Below the pieces are notes generated by a model, which ran no database searches, had not been told where the DNA came from, and saw nothing but the letters and a program-made list of their open reading frames with translations. A program made the position numbers and the translations under genes. 64,000 bases of DNA from Sphaerolaimus hirsutus (taxonomy: Eukaryota > Nematoda > Chromadorea > Monhysterida > Sphaerolaimidae): contig OZ038459.1 in the NCBI GenBank assembly GCA_964036195.1, positions 9,979,206-10,043,205 of the forward strand. Reading direction: 5' to 3'. Numbering within the stretch: position 1 is the stretch's first letter; each line of letters starts with the position of its first letter. This document shows, piece after piece, positions 1 through 10,408 of the stretch.

Positions 1-1749
1 GCCACTGGCGCGATCAATATTCGACGTTGATAACGCAGGTGGCCGCCCGCACTGCACATCCATTCGCCGCCACCCGATTTCAAAACCCCAAAACTGTACA
101 ATGCGTAATGGACGTGGCAACTGATTGAACGTGAGAAATGTCCGCACTGGGATATTTCTCATGTTGATATTTGTGTGGCAAGAAGGTTCATATGTAAATT
201 AAATCGGGAAATTGATGAATTGAGGAGAATTGTAGCTTATTGGATTTGATGAGAGACAAAGACTCGGCAGCTATGAGGAAGCTTAAGTAAATGCATGCAC
301 ATGAATTTCAATAATTTATTGCCATGAAATTCGCAGATGCGAAGTTGGTGAATCGAAAAATTAAAAGAATAGCTATTTAGATCGAAACAAAGCGACCATC
401 TTCATTCCGAAAAAGTGGCGAGGCGAGTACAAAATTACAGTGAAAGCCGGGAAGGTGTAGCATTGAAAAACCTGGCTGTGCATATTGCGTAAGTCTCGAT
501 TCAAATCTGCGGAAATGCAAAGTTTCGAACTGAGCTACTGTACACGCAAAACCGGTGTTTCAGTTAAAACCGAAAAGTACAAAATTCACCTTCGGCTAAT
601 TACAGCTGCATGCGGCGAAATCTGCCGACACGCAAAGCCGCAGCCAGATTACAATATGTTTAGTTCACAAGCATGCGCATCACTCAGAATACCTGATGCA
701 GCCAAAAATGTATATGTGAAATTTAGGGGTATCACGGATGGGTTACACTCATCAAGAAAAACAATCTATTTATGCATCACGTCAGATCATTTGCTGCATG
801 TCTTTTAACTCAATGTCAACATTTTGCTATCGAGTAATCACTCCCCATGCAAATTGGCAATTTTTTTTTAAATTTTAACTCAAACTTCTGGATTTTATAA
901 ATTATGATATATTTTCACACACTTTTTTGACTATTGAGCTATGATTTACCTCAGTTTTGCCAAGCACAGCAAAGTATTCTTAAATACACCCACGATTTTT
1001 AAAAACAATTCACACTCCAATACCACAAGATGCCTACACACAATCAGTGCCCAACGATAGTGTACTTACACAATCTAAACATTCAATCACAACCAAAATG
1101 AGATTGCAATCACACTGTGATGACGGGCAAAGGGTCCAAAAAACACAAAAACATGAAAACTATCAAACTTGCTTGCGAACCGAACGGCTTGTCAAATGCC
1201 CCGCGCACGCGCAATATTGCCGCGCGGCGACGCGTCGCGTGACCGTGTGCGCGTGGCCAGAAACTTTCAGCGGAAGACTGTGAACAGTGCGCTATTGTAA
1301 ATCTACAGGTACACGTAGGCGGCGCGAATGCGCAGGTAAATTGTAATAGGGGCAGAAGCGGCGCGGCCGCAGTCGGAACTGTAGACAATGCGCGGCGGCG
1401 GCGGCACTTGCAGTCGGAGCGGCGTAGGACGCGCGCTGATCGAAAGCTGTGCGACAACATTAAAGTGGGGCCGCAAAGGTTTGACCTTGGTCACCTTGGG
1501 CAGGTGTCGCTAGCAGCGCTTTTGCTTGTAGGGGCAAAAAATGGTAATGACCAAATGACAATTAATTGGACCAGTTGAGGTTTCGGGAAAAGCTTTTTAG
1601 CGTTCAAAAACAGATAAGTTTGTTAAAAATCGGACAGAGGTGCGCAATCCTTCTTCGAAGAAAAAACACCCCCATTTGGGCTTAGCACCCGATTTCAATT
1701 GGAATGAAACACAGCAATAATTGAATTGAGTAAAATCGGAAGTGTTGTT
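1..1749. other. Left flank, no gene recognised
   Basis: I see no supportable gene. A 107-codon open frame at 485-808 (plus) has no recognisable domain and no splice context. A CpG-rich patch at about 1195-1450, with runs of CGCGC and GCGGCG, stands out from the AT-rich surroundings. It could be a CpG island or promoter, but nothing ties it to a gene. Confidence 0.5.
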
Positions 1750-1796
1750 TTATATTTTATAAGAATGTATATGAATTGTAAAATTCATTATACGAA

Positions 1797-1946
1797 GTCA
1801 ACATTCCATTATTAATCATAGGTGTTACGGTAGTGACCCACGCTAAGTATTCTCATTTAAACGGACGCGAACAGATGCGCGTGTGAAAGTTGATATGTGT
1901 GGGCATATGGGCTTAAATAGCGTGCGGTGGTGACCAGTGGTCACTT
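1797..1946 (+). repeat. DIRS left inverted terminal repeat
   Basis: This 150-bp repeat is the exact reverse complement, by eye, of 7114-7263. Its inner end carries the palindrome-like GTGACCAGTGGTCAC. The unique outer end, 1750-1796, is copied in reverse complement in the internal complementary region. Confidence 0.93.
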
Positions 1947-2485
1947 TTTCATATGGAAATTCTACCGTTTCATCTGAGTATAGTTGTGGAAGTTGACTTC
2001 TGATTGTAATCCAAGTAGCAGTGTGACATGTGTTTATTGTGCGAAAATTGTTTGAATGAGGTCAAATCAGTCAAAATAAGTCGGGGTAATTCGTGAGTAA
2101 ATAAGCAAATGCGAAATCGAATGTCAATCAAAATTTCTCTTCGGAACAGAGAAAATCACATCCTACAAAAACGCGAGTACCAGAATGTGTCAAATTAACA
2201 GGGCGTTTACGCAAGTTCATCGAATGTTTAAAATCGATTTTAATCTTTTTTGGTATCATTTTGGTGCTTGAAGTTGTGCCTCTTGTTGGGGAAGGAGGAG
2301 CGTCCCCTGGGCCTGGACCCCCTGTAGCTTCCGCCCCCCCCCCTTCCCTCCCTGGCGGAGGGGAAGTTGCCGGAGGGGTAGTTGCCCGCGGGCGTGTTGT
2401 TGCCGCCGTAGCCGAAGTGGCGGTCGCGCCCCGAGTCGAATCTGAATATGAATTATCCAGAATAAGGGTGGGTAGCGGTGGGTTC

Positions 2486-2584
2486 ATAATGGAATGTTGA
2501 CTTCGTATAATGAATTTTACAATTCATATACATTCTTATAAAATATAATTACACTCGTCAACATTCCATTATTAATCATAGGTG
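2486..2584. repeat. DIRS internal complementary region
   Basis: The left arm (about 2486-2548) is the reverse complement of the element's left end from about 1750 to 1812. The right arm (about 2547-2584) is the reverse complement of its right end. Joined, they reproduce the sequence formed if the two element ends are ligated. This is the diagnostic DIRS feature thought to template completion of the circular cDNA. The recombinase ORF stops inside it. Confidence 0.9.
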
Positions 2585-3586
2585 AATTAAAAGGTATAAT
2601 TCATTTGAGGATTCACCTTCCAACAAATCTCGTTGGTAGTGTTTGGTGAAGGAAGTGGAATTTTTTGACCAAAGTCCAGCTGTCATAATTTTTTCGAGTG
2701 GTGTGCCACGTCTAAAAGCTGCATTAGCGACAGCGCCTCTTACGCTGTGTGGTGCAAAATGTGCTGGTATACCAGCGCTGAGCATGATAGTGGCTATCCA
2801 TCTACGGATAGTGGCACTGGTCGCTGGTTTGTGAGGTGTAGTGCATGTCAAGAACAGTGATTTTATGTCCATCCTCAGTGGCTTGGTCTTAGCCAAATAC
2901 GAGGACAAAGCGGACACAGGGCAAATAGTTTTGTCCTCATGCTTGGAAAAGTTGAAAGTAGCCAGAGGGCCTTTTTTCTGGGTTTTATGGATAGATAGTA
3001 GAGTGATTTTTGCGCTCGACTGATCTATTTGGATAGAATTGACATCGATAGATGCCAGTTCCGCTGATCTGCTTGGGCGCGCCAAGGAGAGAAGCATGGC
3101 GGATTTGCCCGATAATTGTCTCAGAGACAAAGCATCATTGTCAGGTAGATTATCCCGGATGTAAGTCTCCACCCGGACCGGGTCCCAAGTGTCATTGTAT
3201 TTGGGCCGCGATGGCTTGAGGCGATATGCGCCTTTAGAAAAACGTGACAATGTGCAATTGTCGCGAATGATTGCGGCGCAATCTGGGTGAATAAAGGCTA
3301 GAATTGCAGCCTTTTCATTAGTTACTGATTGGGAGCTGGTGATATGGTCTTGAAGTAGATAATTTGATAGGTAATTTATCAAATTTGATGTAGTGGGCGC
3401 CAGCGGATCAATTTGCTGTTGCGCAGCCCAAGAATTCCACCGTTTCCAAGTGGATTCGTAATGTTTTTTAGTTGAGTCGGCAAAAGAGCTTGCGATGATT
3501 TTTGCAGCGTCTTTCGAAATGCCAGACTCAGCGAGGTGTTGCCTGAGACTGGCCATGCCAGTAACCTCAGTTTGTCGTTTAACCAC
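2576..3586 (-). CDS. DIRS tyrosine recombinase
   Basis: This 336-codon frame encodes the integrase-like tyrosine recombinase that would insert the circular DIRS cDNA. The catalytic pattern is visible: an arginine in ARPSRSAEL near residue 169, the HxxR box in APHSVRGA near residue 280, and the nucleophilic tyrosine in TKHYQRDL near residue 316. The N-terminal part resembles the SAM-like DNA-binding domain of this family. The frame overlaps the end of the RT/RNase H ORF (3379-3586) in another phase, as is usual for DIRS elements. The first ATG in frame is near 3556; the upstream start is GTG, so the true start, or a splice or reinitiation mechanism, is uncertain. Confidence 0.9.
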   Translation of the reverse strand: MVKRQTEVTGMASLRQHLAESGISKDAAKIIASSFADSTKKHYESTWKRWNSWAAQQQIDPLAPTTSNLINYLSNYLLQDHITSSQSVTNEKAAILAFIHPDCAAIIRDNCTLSRFSKGAYRLKPSRPKYNDTWDPVRVETYIRDNLPDNDALSLRQLSGKSAMLLSLARPSRSAELASIDVNSIQIDQSSAKITLLSIHKTQKKGPLATFNFSKHEDKTICPVSALSSYLAKTKPLRMDIKSLFLTCTTPHKPATSATIRRWIATIMLSAGIPAHFAPHSVRGAVANAAFRRGTPLEKIMTAGLWSKNSTSFTKHYQRDLLEGESSNELYLLIHL

Positions 3587-6046
3587 GGGTGGCTCTGCCC
3601 TTTCGGGTTTTTTATCAGGTTCGAGTCTGCGGGTAACAAGATTGGAGTGTCATAAGACATGTCCAAAAGTAATGGCCACCAAGATTTTTTAGGCCAAAAT
3701 GGAGTAATAATGAGTGCTGTTGCATGCTGATCGAAAAGTTGTCGCAGTATGCGGCCGATCAAGCAAAATGGGGGGAAAATGTAAGAGTGAAATTGCGACC
3801 AGTCCAGAGTGAATGCATCGGTACAGATTGCATCTGGATCGATTCCCCATGCTGCATAGGTGCTCAGTTGAGCATTATGGCGGCTAGCAAACAAGTCCAC
3901 ATTCAAAGTGGGGAATAAGTTGTGCAAATTTTGGAAAATTTCCAAGTTGAGTGACCAATCACTTGGTGAAATGGTCATGCGGCTGGCTGCGTCAGCCTGG
4001 TCGTTATCGACCCCAGGCACATGTTGTGCTTTCAGGGTGATATTTCGCTCTGCACACCAACTCCAAATTTTGATGGCGAGTCGGGACATCATTCTTGAAT
4101 GAGTGCCCCCGCGTCGGTTGACGTATGCGATAGCAGTTTTGTTATCACATTGAACGAGCACTTGACAGTGTGAGAGATGTTTGCAAAAACAACGCAAACC
4201 ATGCCAAATTCCAAGTAATTCCAAATGGTTGATATGGAATGAATTTTCTTCATGATTCCAATGTCCATGTGCTCGCTGTTCGTTCAAAGACGCGCCCCAG
4301 CCAGAGCGTGAAGCGTCAGTGAAAAAGGTAATGTCAGGGGACATGTCGAGAATGGGTTTGCCATGCCACATAGAAATTTGTGTGGCCCATGACTTCAATT
4401 CGAATTTACTTTCCCTGCTGAGGAATATTTCAGCATTGTAGGAATTGAATTTTTTGAGTCCATCAATTAGATCGAATTGTAATTCGCGAAAGTGGCATTC
4501 GCCATCGATGATGGCTCCAGCTGCGAATTGCAGTTGCCCTAGAAGTGAAGCCAGTTCACGAAGAGACACTTTGGCAGCACCTGCCATGATTTCAGCTGCT
4601 TTTTGCAGTCTGAGTCTCTTGTCTTCCGGAATTAAAAACAGCATTGAAGAGCTGTCAATTGTAAGTCCGAGAAAGTCCATTTTTTGAGAACTTTCTAGTT
4701 GACATTTTTTGTCATTGATCACAAATCCACATGAACGAAGTGTGTGAACAATGAATTTAGCATGCATTTCAGCTTCCTGTGTAGAGGTAGCGAAAATGCC
4801 AATGTCGTCTAGGTAGATAATGCATCTAATACCTAGCTTTCTCCAAAAGGCAACCAGTGGTGATAGAATTCTGGTGAATGTGTGTGGGGCCGAGGCAAGG
4901 CCGAAAGCCATACACGAAAATTGGTATAGTTGATTTTGCCATTTGAATTGCAAAAATTTTTGCTCATTTTTAGCAATCGGCACTGCCAAGTAGGCGTCGG
5001 AAATGTCTAATTTACACATGAAATCTCCCTCTCGTAAAGTCGACTTTACAGTGGAGAGGGTTTCCATTTTGAAGGTTTCTATTGTAATGTATTTATTCAA
5101 TGGCGAAAGATCCAAAATAGGGCGGATTTTGCCATTTTTCTGAGTCACTATGAAGAGTCGACAGACAAAGCGTTGTTGAGCATTGTCTATTTTGTAAATG
5201 GCTCCTTTGGACAGGAGTTCATTAACTTTTTGCGAGATGATTTCTTCATCATCGGAATTGAACTTGATTGGGTTCATAAATAAGTTTGGAATATCACCCT
5301 CAGGTGTATTTAGAAATAGATTGGCGCCCTGAATTTGAGTTAGGACCCATTTGTCATCTGTGACAACTTTCCAATTGTCAAGAGCTAATTTGATGCGGCC
5401 CGCGATAGGGGCTTTGTCAAGAGTGCTGGACATCTCATGAAAAATGGAGGTGTCAAGAGCGGACATGTCGTGATGCAAAGTCATGTCAGACTTGTCAAAA
5501 TGTGTCTCAGTAGAGGTGGTTTCCACTGTAGATGTAGCGATGTGTTTTGAAGAAACACGGGTAGTTTTCTCGGATTTCGTCGGAATCCGACTCGAAGCAA
5601 CAACGTTCACAGAAGGTTGAACCCACCTGCTAGTGGACGGGTAGCTCGGCGCGTAGGGGCGGCGCGTGTAGTTGCCGCTCGGCTTGTGCGCCCCGTAGGG
5701 GCGGCTTTCGTTGTCGGGCTTGGCGCGGACGCCCAGCCCGCTGGCGAGGCCGGAGGTGCGCTCCTTGTGATGTTTCCCGTGCTCATGCAACAACTGTAGC
5801 GAGTTGTGACTGCATAGCAGGGGTGGTGCGGAGCCCACGTCGGCGCCGGCAGAGTAGCGCTCGGATTGCGCCCGCTTTTCGATGGGGGCGTTTATCAAGG
5901 GCTCCAGGCGGGAGCTCTTGAAGCGACTGACGCTGACGCCGATGGGCGCCAGGTTTGCAATCCGTCGCAACGCTTGCAATTGGTGCTGAGCGTGGGCCAG
6001 AGCGCGCATGGACCAGCTCACAGCGGTGCGGGATTCGGCCTCTTGA
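3379..6046 (-). CDS. DIRS reverse transcriptase / RNase H (pol exon)
   Basis: This open frame of nearly 890 codons carries a reverse transcriptase with the catalytic box YLDDIGIF (minus-strand codons near 4812), followed by RNase H with FFTDASRSG near 4316, the glutamate in HINHLELLG and the VPGVDNDQADAASR box. After RNase H comes the extra DIRS-type domain (NVDLFASRHNAQL, then FWPKKSWWP), which sits where methyltransferase-like sequence is found in other DIRS elements. No ATG starts the block: the first in-frame candidate is GTG at 6021, and a good splice acceptor (CCTTCGCAG) ends at 6047. I therefore infer that the exon begins at 6046, spliced in frame to the gag exon ending at 6166. Confidence 0.88.
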
Positions 6047-6165
6047 CTGCGAAGGCAGGGGAGAGAGGCGTTAAGGTTGTTTGATAATCATCTTTAATCA
6101 GAATTGATGATTGAAAGGTGCATAAACGAGTCATTTTTAATCAAATTAATGACCGAGAAACCCAC

Positions 6166-7066
6166 AATGTAACTGGGTCGCCATTGTTCAGCTTTTTCTG
6201 CACCAAATCGGCGGCGCGAAGTAGCGGTCGCCGAGCCAAGTTGATCGTTTCCGTCAACTGCACCATGCATCGATCCATGAAGCGGATGATGTTGGTGTCG
6301 ACGTTCGGGACTTTTCGGAAACCCTCGAAAAGGTTCTCCCTGAGATGAGTGAAAGAAATGTAATAACACTCATGGCACATAAATATAAGCAATAAGTAGT
6401 GGACGGTACTCACACAACTGGGTACTTGTCCACTCTGGTATCTCCCGTCCTGGGAAATCTTTTGCTCATCTTGGTGAGGCCCGACCTGGACATTTCCAGT
6501 CCGCCGGCCATGCGGTCCAGCATGGAAGCCACCTCCGAAGTGGAGAAAAGCGGCTCGGAAGTATTGCTGCCGCCGCTGTCTAGGACCTTTTCCGGGTCCT
6601 CCGTCAATTGCGCTAACTCTTGCTCGGAGAGTTTACTCAGCGCCGGGTTCAAATTAGCCGGTAGAGAGTGCTGGGCTCCAGATTGCATAGCGATCTGAAT
6701 TTGAGCCTTAGAATCGTCGTTTAGCCGATTAAACCAGGATTCAATCTGACCGAGGAATTGAGTCCGGTCTGTAGGTACAGTGTCTGCCGGGTCGGAATTT
6801 TCCGCCGGCAATAGATCTTCTTCGTCGTCGGAAATCGGGTCGCGATTGTCGAGGCAATCTCCATCTAATACAGATGGGCCACCGGTAGCTTGGACGACAA
6901 TTCTAGAAGTAGAAGCGGCCGCTGGAGAATTGAGTCGTTTCGCCGGAGGCGAGTTAGACCGACTCGACGTGCGCGATAGAACTCGCTTTCTGCCGCTCCG
7001 CTGAGCCAAAGATTTTTGACTCTCAGCGTCGCTCTCGCCCGAACTCTCGAAGTCGAAAGCAGGCAT
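6166..7066 (-). CDS. DIRS gag-like ORF1, two exons
   Basis: ORF1 starts at the ATG at 7066 with a serine-rich, acidic then basic N-terminus (MPAFDFESSGESDAE). It runs open to 6410, where a stop lies immediately after a consensus donor, GTGAGTACC, at 6413. An acceptor, CATCTCAG, ends at 6340. Removing the 74-bp intron 6340-6413 restores the frame into 6339-6166, where the sequence stays protein-like (NLFEGFRKVPNV). Position in the element marks it as the gag equivalent; no zinc knuckle is seen. A second donor (GTGGGT at 6165) would join it in phase to the RT exon at 6046. The introns are inferred from sequence only. Confidence 0.75.
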
Positions 7067-7113
7067 TTTTCTCGTGCAGGAAAATACGGCTCGAAAACTA
7101 TCTCAGATGAAAT

Positions 7114-7263
7114 AAGTGACCACTGGTCACCACCGCACGCTATTTAAGCCCATATGCCCACACATATCAACTTTCACACGCGCATCTGTTCGCGTCCGTT
7201 TAAATGAGAATACTTAGCGTGGGTCACTACCGTAACACCTATGATTAATAATGGAATGTTGAC
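7114..7263 (-). repeat. DIRS right inverted terminal repeat
   Basis: This is the reverse complement of the left repeat 1797-1946, 150 of 150 bases by eye. The gag start codon lies about 48 bp inside it on the minus strand, so the repeat probably contains the element's promoter. The outer extension to 7273 is copied in the internal complementary region. Confidence 0.93.
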
Positions 7264-8379
7264 GAGTGTAATTGAATAACGAAGTCCTTATTTGAGAATG
7301 AATGAAATTGAGATAGGCTAACCTCCAAGGTATACCATAAGCTTACACGGACAAGAGCTGCGTGCGTCAGTGCACCCAGCAGCTGAAACAAAGCTGAAAA
7401 TAAAACTGAAATAATTAAAAGCGACCAGGTGAAAAACCTAAACCGCGGAAGTTTTCACATTATAGTAAGTAATACACAAACGAGCTTTTCTGCAGTCGTC
7501 ACATCAACGTGAAAAGTGCACCTGAAGCGGCGAAATGACGCAACTGAAATTATACAATTCCACGCGACAACAACTCGAAAATTGACCATTACAACAACAT
7601 ACTAGGAAAAGTGTTTACCACACACTTGATCGGAAGCGACAAACACCTTCCCCACGAGACATTTATAATACAGGCAGAAATGTTCAAGTGCAAGCGGGAC
7701 AAAACTCGCATGCGAACTTCACCTGTATCACGAGCGCGCAGAAAATGGCCGACGAAAAGTGGCCAGCTACTTATCAAAGAGACGCGTGACGAGTTTTTGT
7801 CAAATATATTGTGATTGTAAATATTATGGGTAGTTTAGCACGACACTATTTTTATCGTACACGACGTTCACATGATGCATGCATTAATTGTGATCGTAAA
7901 AAAAACGTGCAGCCGCCCAGCGCCAAGCTGTGCCGCACGAACCAAAAGGAACATAGCTTTCATAATATCCCGACAAATAGTTGGAATTGTGCCAATTAAT
8001 CAGAAAAGCAGCTCAATTGTCCCAGCGGGTTTCAAGGCGCAATTTACAGAGTCGGTAGCGTGCCAAGGTTACCTGGCCGCAAACTGCAGCTCCGACTGCG
8101 TGTGCGGCGCTTCACAATGCCGCCGCCGCCGCGGCGCATGCGACACGACGGCACGCTGCAGTTGTGACAGGTGTGTTGAGAGGCTGCAGTTTAGGTTAAT
8201 GACTAAAGGAATATACCTAGGTAGGTGATGGCACAAACTTTTGGAAAATGGAAGTATTTATATACTCCCATAACAAATAAATAAATAAATTGATGACACA
8301 TATCCGTAAATTGCCCTTTTCCGACTTTTTTAACATGCGGAGGGATCTCATGAGCATAGTGAATCACACAGTTTTATAT

Positions 8380-8509
8380 ACCGTATTTCCTCAAAATATC
8401 CCTCAAAATGGGCACTATGAATTCATAAACACCTCCTCTAAATACCCCCCTCAAAATTTCCATGCTGAAAAATGAACCCCCAGGGGGGTAACTCGAGGAA
8501 ATACGGTAA
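8380..8509. mobile_element. MITE, TACCGTATTTCC family
   Basis: A short element with inverted ends: TACCGTATTTCCTC on the left and GAGGAAATACGGTA on the right, with C-run/G-run subterminal sequence. Related copies occur at 23799-24185, 35338-35738, 39760-39866 and 47163-47537. Confidence 0.7.
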
Positions 8510-8984
8510 TGCATTTACACAAAAAAATCCGAGATCCACTTTCCAGTGAACATGTAAAATGTCTTTCGAAAAAGAAAAGTCGACGTCACAACGGTGCCAA
8601 ATGAAAAGCGTCGAACAAGTCTGCCCGCGGCTCATCTCAAAATCACGCGATGCAGCGCGTGCCGGCAAAACTTATTATTGACAAGGTGTACAAAATTTGA
8701 TCGAGCGCAAAACGATCGCACTTTGGCCGGTCGCACGACACCATCGAGATAACGTTGTTTCCCTGGTGAATTAAAATGCATGTAACCTAGTGTGAAAATA
8801 AACATGCAGACGAACCCAAAAACTCTGGTCTGTCATGTATCATATTATTTTATGTATTGTGTAAATACATTGGTAGGGGTTCAAATACGTGCCAACTACA
8901 TCAATACATATTATGGAAATAAACTCTGGAGAGACGTGGATGGCTAGAAAAGTTTTTGGGGGGTTGATGACGAAAGTTCATCAT

Positions 8985-9440
8985 CAGAGGTTTCCAATGT
9001 TTTAAGCTTTGCGGGGGCTGCATGGTAGCTAATAACTCCTCAGGAGGGCTAGATAGCGGAATTTTTGTGGGGGCTGGGGGGCGTGAGGGGGGAGGCTTGG
9101 GGGGGGGGGGGCTCGTGGGGCACAATATATAGGCTTTTTCAAAGTTTAGAAGGTAGAAAGAGGAAATCGGTAAAAATATGTGAAATGGGTAAAGAATCAT
9201 GCATATAGCTGAAAATAGCGAGATTGAACGTGAAAATTGGCAAAATGAAGAAAAATTTACCGATTTTGAGTAAAAACTGGAGAAAATCGCTCAAAATTGG
9301 CTCCACGTAGCTGGGCCATTGGGGGGAGGGGGTCAGGGGATAGTAGCCCAAAATTAGATAGATGAGCGGCCTCTGGGATAGATAGATACCTGGCTGATTT
9401 GGGTGGCTGCGCCCAACCCCCCCCCCATTGGAGACCCCTG
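8985..9440 (-). mobile_element. hAT-like MITE, CAGGGGTCTC family
   Basis: This copy runs from CAGAGGTTTCC to GAGACCCCTG and carries the family's ATAGATAG subterminal repeats, G-runs and conserved central part (line-like similarity to 16404-16896 in reverse orientation). The flanking 8-mers ttcatcat and ttagccat match at only 5 of 8 positions, so the target duplication is decayed or absent. Confidence 0.7.
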
Positions 9441-10182
9441 TTAGCCATGTAGGCTTATTAAAAATGGCCAAATGGGTAAAAAGAACAGCTACAAAATATT
9501 GTAAAAAGGGACAGAGTTAACTAGAAATAGTTAAGTGAATAATGATGGTACATCCCTATGGCAATATCAAAAATATGTAAAAACATGTGATGAGAGTCAG
9601 CCAGTGCTAAGCCAAAATTGGTGAAAACTCGCCCAAAATTTGATCCAAATATATAATTAGCTGGCACACCGATGCTGGAGGATAGCTCAAAATTAACAGG
9701 ACAACCTAGATATTAAATAGCTGTCCTGTGGGGGATGATTCCATCATGGGATCCCCATAAACCGCTGTACAGCTGGCTATATTTAGGTGAAAACCAAGTT
9801 TTTCGAAGTGGATGACTGTATGGAATGGAACAATACTATGGAATGTGTTTATAAATAATGAAAGGAACATGCGTAAATACTAGAGCGGTGATTAAAGCGG
9901 TCTCAAAAATTATGCACCTAACTGTTGAAGAATTCTCAATACTTTTATGAAATAAAAATTCCATATCGGAGCTATAATTTCGCCGTTTATTCAAGCAACA
10001 CACGAACTGGAATCGCCTGCCAAAATCGCGGGGCTTGGCACAAAGTTTTTATTTAGATATCTGTTGCGAGATGATGCACGTGAAAACTTATGGGAGCCAC
10101 CGATCAGCGATGATATGGAGTGAATTCGCCTATTCATGATGTCTTTAAATGCAGGTACCTGTCAAGGCAATGATTACATTAT

Positions 10183-10408
10183 AGCCGGCCCACACACGAG
10201 GTGACACAGATGTGTCAACTGGTCGGTGTCAACTGAGAATTCAGCTTCACGTGTCGCTGTGTGATCTTCCAATGCACTTGCCGTGATATTTTTTTGACAA
10301 CATTGCTCCAAGTGCATTTGCAGATCGCTCTACGACACGTGAAGCCGAAATCTGAGTTGACACAGACTAGTTGACACACGTTTGCCAACTAGTGTGTGGG
10401 TCGCCATA
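10183..10408. mobile_element. MITE, GTTGACACA/GTGTCAACT family
   Basis: A roughly 225-bp inverted-repeat element. The left end reads GGCCCACACACGAGG then GTGTCAACTGG; the right end reads GTTGACACAGACTAG then CTAGTGTGTGGGTC. The inner CACGTGTCG motifs are also inverted. It closely matches 42957-43875. Confidence 0.75.

Larger units (their letters stand above)
1750..7273 (-). mobile_element. Complete DIRS-type tyrosine recombinase retrotransposon
   Basis: This 5.5-kb element has the full DIRS architecture: inverted (not direct) terminal repeats at 1797-1946 and 7114-7263, short unique outer ends, an internal complementary region at 2486-2584, and gag, RT/RNase H and tyrosine recombinase ORFs, all on the minus strand. 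The internal region equals the element's right end joined to its left end, as expected from the circular intermediate of this class. Both outer boundaries fall at a TT dinucleotide (1750-1751 and 7272-7273), and no longer target duplication is seen, which fits recombinase-mediated integration. All three reading frames are open and the terminal repeats are identical by eye, so the copy looks young and possibly functional. Confidence 0.93.

Noticed and set aside
2261-2500. Short glycine/proline-rich frames on both strands within the DIRS element
   Set aside because: They lie in the GC-rich segment before the internal complementary region, lack family similarity, and the DIRS recombinase ORF already ends nearby.
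7811-8228. 118-codon frame at 7872-8228
   Set aside because: No domain, no splice context, and it spans a short CpG-rich patch likely to be open by composition.
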